From NCBI GenBank assembly GCA_030549335.1, contig CM060194.1, positions 21,020,171-21,084,170 of the forward strand: a DNA stretch of 64,000 bases. The letters are read 5' to 3'. Positions 1 through 11,227 of this stretch are shown here, one piece after another. Within the stretch, counting starts at the first letter, position 1, and every line of letters begins with the position of its first letter. The notes beneath the pieces are model-generated. The model searched no databases and had not been told where the DNA came from. It was given only the letters and a program-made list of their open reading frames with translations. Position numbers and translations under genes: made by a program. The DNA is from Pontederia crassipes. Taxonomy: Eukaryota; Streptophyta; Magnoliopsida; Commelinales; Pontederiaceae.

Positions 1-735
1 TAGGTGAACTGGTTCAAGTCTCCTGTTAGATTCAAGAGCCTGACTCAGATTGGATCAAAGTTCGGCTCGGACTATGTCAATACTTATATATCAGAATCAA
101 GTCATTATCTCTCTATGGATTTGGGTTGGTTGAACCGGTCAGGTCGAATCGGTGATTTGGATTGAACCAGTCGATCTGAACCGAATGGGTTAATTGGACC
201 GGTCGATCATCCTCTGGACCGATCGACCGTTCCTCTCGGTTCGGTTGAGCTGAACCGGTCGACTTGGACCACTCGACTGCTCCTGTTGGACCGGTCGACC
301 ATTCTGCAATATCGGTCAACCGGTCCTCTTGGATCGGTCAACCTTATTCTTTGTCGGAGGTTTGTCGGACCGGTCGACCGCGCACAGGTGGGCCGGTCAA
401 CCGATTACTTCTGTGCATCTATGGACCGGTTGACCATTCTTAGAGACCGATCGATCGTTCTTAAAGATTGGTCGACCGATCTGATGATCACGGGGACGCA
501 CAGTGTGCGCCGGATCGGTCGACTGATCGAAAGATCAGTTGACCGCCCGTGATGTCGCATGCTTTTGGCGGACTATTGGATCGGTGCTCCTGAGGAATCG
601 GTCGACCGATCTAATACGATAGTGCAATTTGCACTTAGGAGATCGATCGATCGTTCCATGAACCGGTTGATCGGTTTCCTCGATAAAATAGGACCGTCGG
701 TCATCTTTCCCGATTTCGGCGGCCTTTCGGCCATC
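1..735. repeat. Degenerate palindromic GGTCGACC/GGTCGATC array
   Basis: No gene is visible. The stretch contains many variants of the palindrome GGTCGACC (also CGGTCGACCG, GGTCAACC, GATCGATC), recurring every few tens of bases, for example near 205, 225, 256, 290, 372, 407, 470, 518 and 599. Spacers differ, so it is not a clean tandem satellite. Similar motifs occur at 60780-60930 and, more decayed, at 12700-12870. In both other places the neighbourhood looks like a retroelement, so I read this as U3-like or non-coding retrotransposon sequence. This is an inference; no ends or target duplication are visible. Confidence 0.5.
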
Positions 736-739
736 AAAA

Positions 740-1325
740 CATGAAGATCCAAATATGAAAAATGTAGCTAACAACCCTAGAATCATAATGGACTAACTCT
801 ATGCATCAAACAATCTATATTTCTTCACCTAGGGATTTAAAACTCTATGGTACCTTCTTTCCGATTGATTTGAATCTGTCGGCGCTTCTCACGTCGCTCG
901 TCCGGTCACATATCATTCCTGGCCGATGAGGGGGTGCGCCTGGTCCTTGCGTACGTCGAGGAAGAGTTTGTGCGCGTCGATGGGTCGTGGATGCGTGTCG
1001 GACAGCCGTCGAGTCGTACGTGCTCTAGTTCGTCCTTGCGTCGTTCGTCGGCAGCAACGAAGAAGGAGCAGAGGAAGTGGAGCGGGCGGCGGCCGGTTAG
1101 ATGATCCAAGGGGGCGCGAGGGTTGCCCTCGCGCGTCCCTTCTTATAGTATCGGCCGGCCGAAGGGCCGGCCGATTCCGAGACAAAATCAGGGGAGGATT
1201 TTCCTCCCCTGTCGGTCATTTCTTCTTTCCTTTTCTTTTTTTTTTAATTCGAATTCAATTTTGTTTTTATTTCCTTCATTAATTATGATTTCCGTTTCAT
1301 TTTTGAATCCCTTCCTATTCTAAAA
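740..1325 (+). mobile_element. LTR-like block, copy 1 (decayed)
   Basis: The block contains a GATTTAAAACTCTATGGTACC-like start near 835, a GC-rich middle, a TATAG element near 1145 and a pyrimidine-rich end. The same order, with clear local similarity, occurs at 2450-3080, in the same orientation. Both blocks are preceded by sequence containing TCGACTGCTCC. This suggests two related LTRs or LTR-like remnants about 1.7 kb apart. Neither has convincing ends or target duplications. Open reading frames over the GC-rich part are low-complexity and I do not believe they are genes. Confidence 0.35.
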
Positions 1326-1339
1326 TTCGCATGATTACA

Positions 1340-1690
1340 TATAAACATATACATACACATATATACTTATAATATACATTGTCACTTAATCTCGCACATA
1401 TAGACATATACATACATATATATACTTATAATATGTATGCATATACACATTATTAACACTTAATCTCGCACATATAGACATATACATAAACATATATACT
1501 TATATACATATTTATATACACATTATTATCACTTAATCTCGCACATATAGACAATACATACACATATATATACTTATAATACATATACATATACATATTA
1601 TTGTCACTTAATCTCACACATATAGACATATACATACACATATATACTTATAATACATATACACATTATTGTCATATAAACCTATTTCAA
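1340..1690. repeat. AT-rich minisatellite, period about 73-75 bp
   Basis: The segment CACTTAATCTCGCACATATAG recurs with its CTC at about 1391, 1465, 1538 and 1613, giving spacings of 74, 73 and 75 bases. Between the anchors lies ATACATACACATATATACTTATAATACATATACACATTATT-type sequence, so this is a true tandem array of four to five units and not simple TA repeat. No gene is present. Confidence 0.85.
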
Positions 1691-2449
1691 TATACTCTTA
1701 ATATAATATAAACTTATTATATATAAACTTATAATGTATAAACTTATAATATAATCTAAAGTTAAATTTAAATTAGGAAAAAAATCAAAATGGCATCACT
1801 ATAGCCACGGAATAGCGTCGCAAACTTTGTGGCACCTCATTAGCGTCTAAGTAGCGTCGCATATATGTCGGAGGCGCTAAATTTGAAGTTAAATCCCTAA
1901 CTCCACTTCTGTGTTTTCACTGTTTTACATGCTCCGTCGATTTTGACCGCGATGCTCGACGCCAATTGCTCCGACGCCCGATGCCTGACACTCGACACCC
2001 TGCTTCTCCAACGCTTGATGCACTCTCTTCGCCATCGGACCCCTACGCCCATTGCTCCGACGCCCACTCCTCCGATATCGTGCTCCGATGCCCTACCGGA
2101 CGCCGCCCTCCACTGCCTCTTCCGACCCTGCCCTTGTCTGACCCCGACTCCTTCAACCCTTGTCACGGCCGTGCCTACATCTAGCACACCCCTGTCTTGA
2201 CAACGTCGCCGAGCGTCCCAATCCAATCAGTCGACTGCTCCACCGATGTCAGTCGACTGCTCCCATGATAATGCACGCTCGTGCCACCCTCATGGTACGC
2301 CTATGCCGAGGCGGTCCATCACCGTTCATAATCAGGCATGCCCGTGCCACTCCCATGGCACGATCGTGCCGTCGCGGCCAGAACAGGGCGTGAAACTGTG
2401 CCCGTCTTCTTCCTCTTTTCCGGCCATCCTCCGATCGTCGAATCACTAT
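1691..2449. other. Gene-free stretch with AGCGTCGC motifs and a GC-rich block
   Basis: From 1790 to 1890 short motifs AGCGTCGCA, AGCGTC and GGAGGCGCT repeat, as in subterminal regions of some CACTA-type transposons, but no terminal CACTA sequence was seen. From 1935 to 2440 the sequence is GC-rich with repeated CCGACGCC and TCGACTGCTCC phrases. Open frames exist on both strands, which is typical of GC-rich non-coding repeat. I recognise no protein. Confidence 0.4.
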
Positions 2450-3080
2450 AGTCACAATATGAAAAATAGTTGGAAGACTCTAGATCAATCTTGAATCATC
2501 ACACACATCATATGATTAATGATTCATAGCCTAATGGGATTTAACGTCTAGAGTACCTTTTTCTGATTGTTTTTTGTTGCCGACGGTTTCTGCATCATCT
2601 ACTCGGAGTCCGATCGTTCCTAGCCAGCGGGGGAGGCGCGGCATGCCTTCATGGATGTGTCGAGGAAGGCTACTATGTGCCGGACGCCTGCCGGTTGCTC
2701 TGTCATTTGTGCGCACCACTCGTCGGAAGGAAAGAAGAAGAAGAGGGTGATGGGGTTGCGGCGGCCCATGAGGTGAGGTCGAAAGAGGGGGGGAGGGGGG
2801 AGGGGGGGGGGGCACAAGGGCTTCTCCTCGTGCCCTCTTATAGCCTCTCTGCCGGCAGGTTTAGAGGAGGAGGAGGAGGAGATTTGGGGGTGGGGGAATT
2901 CAAAACGGAGGAGGAGAATCGGGGGAGAAATCTCTCCCCTGATTTTATGTTCTTCGTTTCCCTTTCTTTTCTTTTTTTTATTTCAAATTTCCTTCCTCTT
3001 TTGCTATTCCCTTGTTCTGAATTTGATTTGCATTTGAATCCTTTCCATGTTTGTGTTGATGAAGTTTGCCCGTTGTTACA
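2450..3080 (+). mobile_element. LTR-like block, copy 2 (decayed)
   Basis: This matches the block at 740-1325 in order and orientation: GGGATTTAACGTCTAGAGTACC near 2537, a GC-rich middle with a G-run at 2789-2810, TATAG near 2840, a CTCTCCCCTGATTTTATG phrase near 2932, and a T/C-rich end closing with GTTGTTACAA near 3073. It probably comes from an LTR-retrotransposon family. Ends are approximate and no flanking duplication was found. Confidence 0.35.
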
Positions 3081-5289
3081 AAATGGGTTAGCGGACGACC
3101 GACCTCACTGTAGCGTCGGAGCTCACAACTAGGTCTGAGCCGACCGGGTGTGCATGGTAGTGGTGGTTTAATTTAATGGATAAAAGAGAGGGCATTTATT
3201 TCAAGATTTGGAGGGCCATGATATATAGTTTTTTGACAAATAAATAATAATAATTAAAGTTAATAGAAAACTTTATGATTTCATAAGGGATGGACTTAAC
3301 TAATAATTGGGGCTAAATTTAGCAACTAAAATTGTTAAATTCGTAGTTTATGATTATATACATAAAAACTTTATAATTTAAAGTGTTCATGGGTTAATCC
3401 AATATATGTATAAGCTTTTGGTAATACATAACTCATTATCTTTTGTGCTAATTTTCCTCCTTTCCTTTCTTTTTGATGTTTTTTTAGGGGGCTTTTTTTC
3501 TTTCCAGAAATTCCCTAATTAATGTAACAATTTTTACTAAAAGAAATTGGGAGATGGAAATTAATTATCAGTCATATTAAATTTATAATTCATGTTATAT
3601 TGATGTCAAAGACAACCACATTATTGGTCAATGGAATCAAATGTCATTGTTATTAATATTATTTATGTGAAATTTATTTTAATCGTTGGAGAATTCGATG
3701 TTGATGTGGGATTAACTATTGGAGGTTGTGTTTCTGGAGACAAGTGCGCCAAGAACATTGCATTGACTGCATATATGGTTATAATGCATGCATTGTAACA
3801 TCTCAATATTTTTAATAGGGGAAACAAAATAAATTGTTGATTAAATAAAATAATATGAAAAAAACAAAATGGATAAAAAGAGAATTGAAGAATGAATAGA
3901 AATATAATTTGAGAAGGAATATAAACAGAAAGAAAGATTATCCTGCTTGAAGAAGAAATTGCAATTAAAGTAGGATTAAAAAGTATAGTTAGAAAGGAAA
4001 AAGAATTAAAGAAAAGTACATCCTTAATCTCATATTTTAATCTTCTGAAAATATATTAAATTCATATGAGCTAACCTTAATACACCTCGACTGTTTCGTG
4101 CATTAGTAAATTATCATATCAACTATCCTAATGAAATAAATCGTATTTGTATTATTAGTAACCAATACTTAATTATGTGAAAAAAGTTGATCAATCTCAT
4201 AGAAATTAAATTATTTTTAAAAATTTTAAAAAATCATAACATCAAAGAGTGTTGAAATCAATTTGGACCAGATGATTTTGGAACTTTTTGCGGGTCCCAT
4301 CCTCCATGAATTCGGTGTCCACTTTCAGGTCCATCATATGCATGTTACCATCAGCAGCTGCGTCAGCGTTCACTGAACCCAGACTCCTCCCATCGCCTCC
4401 CCTTTTCTCATATTTTATTATTTCCTTTTGTTTGTTTTATTTATTTTTTCTTGAGACTCTTCTTTTGTAAAAAAAATAAAATAAAAAAAGAATTGTCACC
4501 TGGAAATCGAATCAGGATTATCTCAACAGAAATCACAATCATCTATTACATGAGTAGTTAGCAGTTTCCATTGTCATCTTGCTGATTATGACCACCGTTA
4601 AATTAAAAAAAAAAATTATGACTTGGAGGGAAAATACATTATAATAATATAGATAATATAAAATTTACCATCCATTTGTTTTGTTATAGCGTCATAGTCA
4701 ACGAACAGGTAAAAATATTATCTTTATTTTAGTTTTAAAAATGTAATAAAGGAGCACTTTAAGCATTTATACAAAAAAAAATCAAAGCACACGCCACCTC
4801 CATCCCCTGACCACCGGCTTCGCAAGCATCTCCAACTACATAATCATTTTATTGGACAGAATAAAAAAATTGGAGTATTTATAATTATTTCATGATGTTT
4901 TTTGTGTATTTTTTGCATATTTTGTATAATATATATAATATATGTACATTATTTCGGTTTTAAAAAAAGACGGCCGTCCTAAAAGTAGCTGACCCAAAGC
5001 GGTGACCGCTTCCCAAATCCATTCGCTCGACCGCATACGACCACCACCGCATGCGGAAAACCTCCTCCCCCTCCATCTCCCGTTGTCCACAATGCCATCC
5101 GACGGCTGGAGATGCGCCTCGTTCACCACGCGTTATTCACATGCTACCTTTTTCTTCCAAGGTTGCTCACTTTTTTTTTTGTTTTCTCTAATTTTATTTT
5201 CAATTAATTATTAATCGTTTTAAAAAGGAAGAAAAATGTAAGGAATAAAAAGTCCTATTTCTCAAAAGTTATTATTTGTTGCTCTTTCG
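3081..5289. other. AT-rich intergenic region upstream of the ethylene receptor
   Basis: I see no gene here. From 3794 to about 4060 the sequence starts TGTAACATCTCAATATT and shares wording such as AAAAGTATAGTTAGA with the beginning of the probable solo LTR at 41161, so it may be a truncated relative. The short open frames are compositional. Confidence 0.4.
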
Positions 5290-5379
5290 TTTTACCACCA
5301 CCATCACCAGTTCCTAAGCAGAGAAAAAAGAGCAGAGGAGAATAAAGGGATAATAAAAAAGAGTGCTTTTATTTTTTTT

Positions 5380-6181
5380 GTTCCCTCGTTCTTTTGCACA
5401 TCACCCGATTCCTTCTGCTTCTTCCAATTTTTGTTCTCTTCTTGCTTCTTCGTCTTGTTCTTCTGGTTAACCATCGGTTTGATGGGGGAGAGGTAGATAT
5501 CTCTCGAGTTTATTGTGTTTGATTGTCTCTTTTTAGCTTGAATTCTGTGTTTTTCGGGTCTAATTGCGTGATTGCCTGCCTCTGCTTCAGTTCTAAGTGA
5601 AACTCTATTCTTTTTCTTTTTTACTTTCTTTATTCAAGCTGTTGTTTTGAGTTTGTTGTCGCCCGTTGGGAACTAGAATTTGAAGGATGGGACTAGGAGG
5701 AATCCAAACAGCGTTTAGGGTTCTTATTGCTTGTCCTGGATTAGGCTCTTCAAGAGTGTTTTGGATTGTTCTTCTTTTAAGTGGCGTAAAACTATAAAAG
5801 TCGCACTTTTCATCCCTTTGTGGCCTGCGCGATCCTTGAATTGAAGAGACTTTCGTATACTTGTTGCATATATGGATCAGCGTTATGTGCTGCTGGTTGC
5901 ATGCGTTTTGATGGAGTCTTTGATGCCTTACGCCATTCCTGTGTTTCTCCAGGGATCTGCTGGAATTAGCTTATAAAAGAAAAGAGACATTTGATCTTTT
6001 TTTCCCCTTCACTTTAATCTTTCATTGCCATTGGATTGATTTCAAGGGATAAATATGCTATCTTGATCGTGATGCATACTATGTAGTATGTACACTTGGT
6101 CTTCGTTTAACTTATGGAGGACGGTGTTTTTGCTTTCAGAATGTGAAGTTGGTGGTGACTTCGGCGTTGCAGTTACCGGAG
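5380..6181 (+). promoter_or_regulatory. Leader and leader intron of the ethylene receptor gene
   Basis: A pyrimidine-rich leader (about 5380-5480) is followed by a donor AGAG|GTAGAT at 5493 and an acceptor TTTTGCTTTCAG ending at 6139. This implies a leader intron of about 647 bases just before the coding start at 6182. Plant ethylene receptor genes commonly carry an intron in the 5' untranslated region. The acceptor is strong; the donor is the most likely of several GT sites. The transcription start is not determined. Confidence 0.55.
6141..6146 (+). promoter_or_regulatory. AUG-stop minimal upstream ORF (ATGTGA)
   Basis: One base after the inferred leader acceptor (6139) lies ATGTGA, a start codon followed directly by a stop, 35 bases before the receptor ATG. 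If the donor at 5493 is right, an earlier ATG at 5482 splices in frame to give a five-codon ORF, M-G-E-R-M, ending on the same TGA. Start-stop ORFs are known ribosome-stalling elements in some plant leaders. A role here is inference. Confidence 0.5.
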
Positions 6182-9100
6182 ATGGAGGCCTGTGACTGCA
6201 TCGAGCCGCCATGGCCAGCTGATGAGCTTCTCCTGAAGTATCAGTATATATCGGACTTCTTCATCGCTCTTGCCTATTTCTCCATCCCGCTTGAACTCAT
6301 TTATTTCGTGAAGAAGTCTTCCTTCTTCCCGTACAGATGGGTGTTGATCCAGTTTGGTGCTTTCATTGTTCTTTGTGGAGCTACGCATCTGATTAATCTG
6401 TGGACTTTCACAATGCATTCCAGAACAGTTGCCTTGGTAATGACTGTTGCGAAAGTCTCCACAGCAGTAGTATCTTGTGCGACAGCATTAATGCTAGTTC
6501 ACATAATTCCTGATTTGTTAAGTGTCAAGACAAGGGAGCTGTTTCTCAAGAACAAAGCTGAAGAACTCGACAGAGAGATGGGTATCATACGCACTCAGGA
6601 GGAAACAGGAAGGCATGTAAGGATGCTTACTCATGAAATTAGAAGCACACTTGACAGGCACACTATACTGAAGACAACATTGGTTGAACTGGGAAGGACC
6701 TTGGATTTGGCAGAATGTGCACTTTGGATGCCATCCCGCACCGGTGTAAACCTCCAGCTATCTCATACTTTACACCATCAGATACCGTTGGGCTCCACGG
6801 TGTCAATTAACCTTCCTATTGTCAACAAAGTTTTCAGTAGTAATCGTGCTGTACGGATTCCGCATACTTGTCCATTAGCAAGAGTCCGCCCCCTAACAGG
6901 GAGATATGTGCCACCAGAGGTTGTTGCCGTCCGTGTTCCACTTTTGCATCTTTCAAATTTCCAGATAAATGATTGGCCGGAGCTCTCTGCAAAGAGCTAT
7001 GCCATTATGGTACTGATGCTGCCATCAGATAGTGCGAGAAAATGGCATGTGCATGAGCAAGAGCTTGTTGAGGTGGTTGCTGATCAGGTAATTGGCAACA
7101 TCTTGCATTTACCATCAACTCTGTTCCGTTGGATCAAGGCCTAAAACCTGTGCATTTCGTCTTTTAGTTTACTTTATTGTCACTTAAGTATGAATATTAG
7201 CATTGAAGCTTTTAGCCTTTTTCCTGCGATGTGTCCGATTTGTGTAAAAGTCGCATTTGGTTCTCGAAATAATTTACCTATATCATGTATTTTATACTTT
7301 ATACTTTACCGCTCTAACTTCAGTAAGAGTTAAGAGGGTTAGCATTTTGATGCTTATATTCTTCATCTACAAATAATGCCCATCTCAGAAATCATTTGCA
7401 TGCATAAGCAAATAGTCAAATTCATTTCAAAGTGGAATTCTAATCTTGGTGAACAAAGTACATTGTTTGTTTATATATAATTGAAACTTACCTGTGTTTG
7501 CATTGAATACTAGAAGCTTGTAGCATCCTGTGTGAAACTTACTAGCAATACTGATATTTATGCTCATGAGTGAGTATTTCAAAACTTAAAAAGAAACTGT
7601 TTGGTTGAGTACTTCTGCAGGTGCATTAATCTCAGTGCATGGACATCATATTATCCAAGATAGGAAGAAGTATCAGTGCTTTGAAAAAACTCTATAGTTA
7701 TCCTTGAAGAAGTTAATTGATTTATTCTACTTCCTGAGGTGTGATTCTTGAAGAAATTTTGACTGTGGAATCACTATTCACTAATGTTACTTGTGCTTCG
7801 ATATGCAATAATAACCAAAACAAACAAAATAAAAAGAATAATATGATTATCTTATTTCCTTATGTTTTGTGCGATAATCGTAGTATGTAAATTATGATTG
7901 TTGCCATCTGTGCGCTTCTTGATCTCATGCTTATGTTGATAACTATCTGGTGGTGCAATCATTCAGGTAGCTGTTGCTCTGTCTCATGCTGCCATTTTAG
8001 AAGAATCGATGCGTGCACGTGATTTACTAGTGGAGCAAAATATTGCTCTGGATTCAGCTCGTCGAGAAGCTGAAATGGCTATTCGTGCTCGGAATGACTT
8101 TCTTGCTGTTATGAACCATGAAATGCGGACACCTATGCATGCAATCATTGCTCTATCATCCTTGCTTCTGGAAACTGAGCTCACTCCTGAACAACGTCTA
8201 ATGGTAGAGACGGTGTTGAAAAGCAGTAACCTGCTAGCTACACTTATCAATGATGTTCTAGACCTTTCTAAGCTGGAGGATGGGAGCCTTGAGTTAGATA
8301 TTGCAGTTTTCAACCTTCATGCTGTTTTTCGAGAGGTTATTTGGACATTCCTTTTAAACTACTAATTCAATAATCGTCTTCTTAAATTTATTCTGCCCTT
8401 AGCATGTTTATTGAGAAATATTGTGCAGAAATAAAATTTACAATAATTCTTCTTTCTCTAATCGAATGACTGTTTGATTTCAGGTTATCAATTTGATAAA
8501 GCCAATAGCAGCTGTGAAAAAGCTTTCCATTTCTGTGACATTGGCACCAGACTTGCCATTGTGTGCCATTGGTGATGAGAAACGCTTTATGCAAACAGTC
8601 TTAAATATTGCTGGAAATGCAGTGAAGTTTACGAAAGAGGGCAACATATCAATTTCAGCAAGTGTTGCCAAACCTGATTCTCTAAGAGATGCCCGAGCTC
8701 CTGAATTCTATCCGGTTGCTGGTGATGGACATTTCTATTTGAGCGTGCAGGTTTGTTGACATCTTGACATTTGCCATCTGTTGCTGTCATGGCATTATAT
8801 ATGAGGCAAGGAAGACAAGCTAACACAGTCGATTAATATGGCAGGTTAGTGATACTGGTCGTGGAATTAGTCCACAAGACTTACCGCACCTGTTTACGAA
8901 GTTTGCACACACCCAAAATGGTGCAAACAGGGGCAACGGCGGTAGTGGACTTGGCCTTGCCATATGTAAAAGGTATTATATTCTTGTGTTAATCTATGAA
9001 AATGAGCTCATCTAGATAAAGGGCAGTATCTCATTAGTTTTTCTTATTGCATATCCAGATTTATAAGTCTTATGGAAGGACACATCTGGATCGAAAGCGA

Positions 9101-9299
9101 AGGTATCGGGAAGGGATGCACAGTCACGTTTATAGTGAAACTTGGCATTTGTGAGAGCCCTGTTGGAAATCATCTGCCACAAGTTATGCCATCTACAAGG
9201 CCAATTCATGGGGACACAAATTGTATTGGTCAAAACCCTTTCTTTAAAGATGAGAATGGCCCATTTCCTCCCATGCTTCGTTACCAGAGAAGTCTGTAG
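6182..9299 (+). CDS. ERS1: Ethylene receptor, subfamily I, ERS1 type
   Basis: Ethylene receptor of the ER membrane and negative regulator of ethylene signalling (acts with CTR1). Exons 6182-7087, 7967-8335, 8484-8750, 8845-8972 and 9059-9299 join in frame to 636 aa. The ATG at 6182 gives the usual MEACDC start; the codons before it lack an in-frame ATG. Seen: C4 and C6 (dimer disulphides), three membrane segments within about 20-112, copper/ethylene ligands C65 and H69, wild-type A31, P36 and I62, a GAF region about 158-307, and a complete histidine kinase. That kinase has phosphoacceptor H353 in NHEMRTPMH, an N box at about 470, G1 DTGRGI at 517-522 and G2 GSGLGL at about 548. There is no receiver domain, which separates ERS1 from ETR1. 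All introns are GT-AG. It looks fully functional. Confidence 0.96.
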
Positions 9300-10177
9300 G
9301 CTCTGTGCAGAGTTCTGAACTTAAACAACAAGGCATTGATCAGGCCATTTTTTGTTTGTGATGCCTGGATGCATCGGAAAAGGTTCGTCCGTCTGCTCGC
9401 CGGCACGACATCGGTATCTCGCAATCTAATTGGCACTTGGCTTCAGCTAAATTGATGGGACCGGGTTGTCTCGTGGAGCGTTCACGTCCAGGATCCACGA
9501 CCTTTATTTGTCACTATACTAAACTGTTTAAAGATTTGCTATTTTTATGCCCAAATTAGTTTCCTGAAGTAAAGATTATACTCCTTTTCAACTCAACTGA
9601 TGGACTTGGCGTTGTTGCCTTCTCTTCTCTTTCCCGAATACTTTATGGATGCAGACATTCTTGACAGCATGTTCGAATGTAGACGAGACCATCAGGAACT
9701 GAGGAGCTGCGTTTCAAATACCTGACAGTAATATTTTCTTTTAAGACATTAAATTGGAAAAAAATTCAGTTCAGATCGAATTGATGAATGAACAATATCG
9801 GGTCGGGTGATAATAAATAACACATTAGTATGTAATAAAGTAAGACGTAATATTGTACATTGTAAAAAAATTATTTTCTCAACTATTAACCCTAACACAA
9901 TGTGATAATATGATTAAAATCGTCATATGTTTTTAAGAAACATGCCAATAAATGTTTTCTTATAAAATTTAATCAGTTTATTTACTGGTTATCTTGTATT
10001 TATTAGATCTTCATAATGTGAGTTCAGTGAACTATGTTTAACACTATACATTGTCGCAATGAAAAATGTTCATACAAATTCAAATAATTATGTAAAATAG
10101 TGAATTAGGGAAAAAAATCAACAGTTGATTTAAAAAATAGTGAATTAGGGGAAAAATCAACAGTTGGTTTCGAAAGG

Positions 10178-10218
<41 letters not shown>

Positions 10219-10815
10219 CAAGAAAAAAATCTGAAATTATTATTTATCGTGTTAGTTTCCATTTTTTTTTAAGGAGCTCACTAAACCACTGGTGTGTTGA
10301 CAGGGAGGCTTGAACTTTCAAGTGTAACCTTGTCAAATGAAATCAATGGAGATACAAAATCTTATAAATAATTATGTAGACAGGAATTAGATTATAGATT
10401 GGATTTAAAATGGATAATTAAGAAGAAGCAAATATTTAATATAGCAAGACAAATTTTAATTGAAAAATACATCATAAAAAATTTTCAAGTTTAGCTTTGT
10501 TATTCAAAATGGAATTTTTGCACTAAAAGAGTTTGAAATATGTAATACTGATTTAATATCATGAATAATTTAAAAATATATTTTATTTGTAAAATGTCTA
10601 ATCATAATTTTGTTCATATTACATGGCATGATGTATTTTATGACTTCAGCAAAAAAAAAAAAATAGACAATTAATTTTCATTCAAAACAGACATAATCAT
10701 TTTTTTAATTTTCCTATTATTTCTTTGTACTACATTTTGTTGGAGTATCCTAGGTCTGGTGAAATGATGGGTTACTACATTTTTTGTACTATAAAATACT
10801 TAAACAAGAAGAATT
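9300..10815. other. 3' flank of the receptor gene and AT-rich spacer
   Basis: The first few hundred bases after the stop are probably 3' untranslated sequence. No other gene is visible. A 41-base phrase containing TAGTGAATTAGGG and AAAATCAACAGTTG is duplicated in tandem at about 10098-10170, directly before a TA microsatellite. Confidence 0.55.
10180..10216. repeat. (TA)n microsatellite
   Basis: About 17 uninterrupted TA units end in TATAATATC. Confidence 0.95.
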
Positions 10816-10818
10816 TAA

Positions 10819-11227
10819 TGGTGGCGTATGATCCCCTTACGTCGCCTGCCCACTGTCTGATCTAGTCAGACGGTGGGTGGCGAGGCAGCGACGGTGAGAC
10901 ACGAGTGGTGAGTGACGGCGGCGACGTGACCCGATCTCTCCCCCCTTTCTCCCCGATCCGACGATGGCGACATCGATGATGACGAGGTGAGGGCGGCCGA
11001 TTGTGAGGGATCCGACGAGGCGAGGGTTGCGATCTACTCACCCCCTTTCTCTCCGATCGACGGCGAGGGCCATGATTGCAGGCGATGGCGACGTCAACGA
11101 CGACGAGGCGAGGGCGGTGATGGTGGGCGGCGATGCTCGGAGGGGAGATGGGAATCTGGTGCATCGCCCACCATCCGATCTAATCGGACGGTGGAGCTGA
11201 TGCGTATGGGGTCATACGTCATACAAG
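10819..11227. mobile_element. Small GC-rich element with degenerate inverted ends
   Basis: A roughly 400-base GC-rich island sits in AT-rich DNA. The left end (GGCGTATGATCCCCTTACG, then a GTCTGA-TCTAG-TCAGAC palindrome) matches the reverse complement of the right end (CCGATCTAATCGGACGG, then GGGGTCATACGTCATAC) over about 55 bases with mismatches. Inside, GACGAGGCGAGGG-type phrases repeat. It fits a non-autonomous DNA transposon. No target duplication is clear and the ends are approximate. Confidence 0.55.

Noticed and set aside
2677..3132. Long open frame with Gly/Glu-rich translation
   Set aside because: Low-complexity product of a GC/AG-rich repeat that also occurs, diverged, at 740-1325; no conserved motif.
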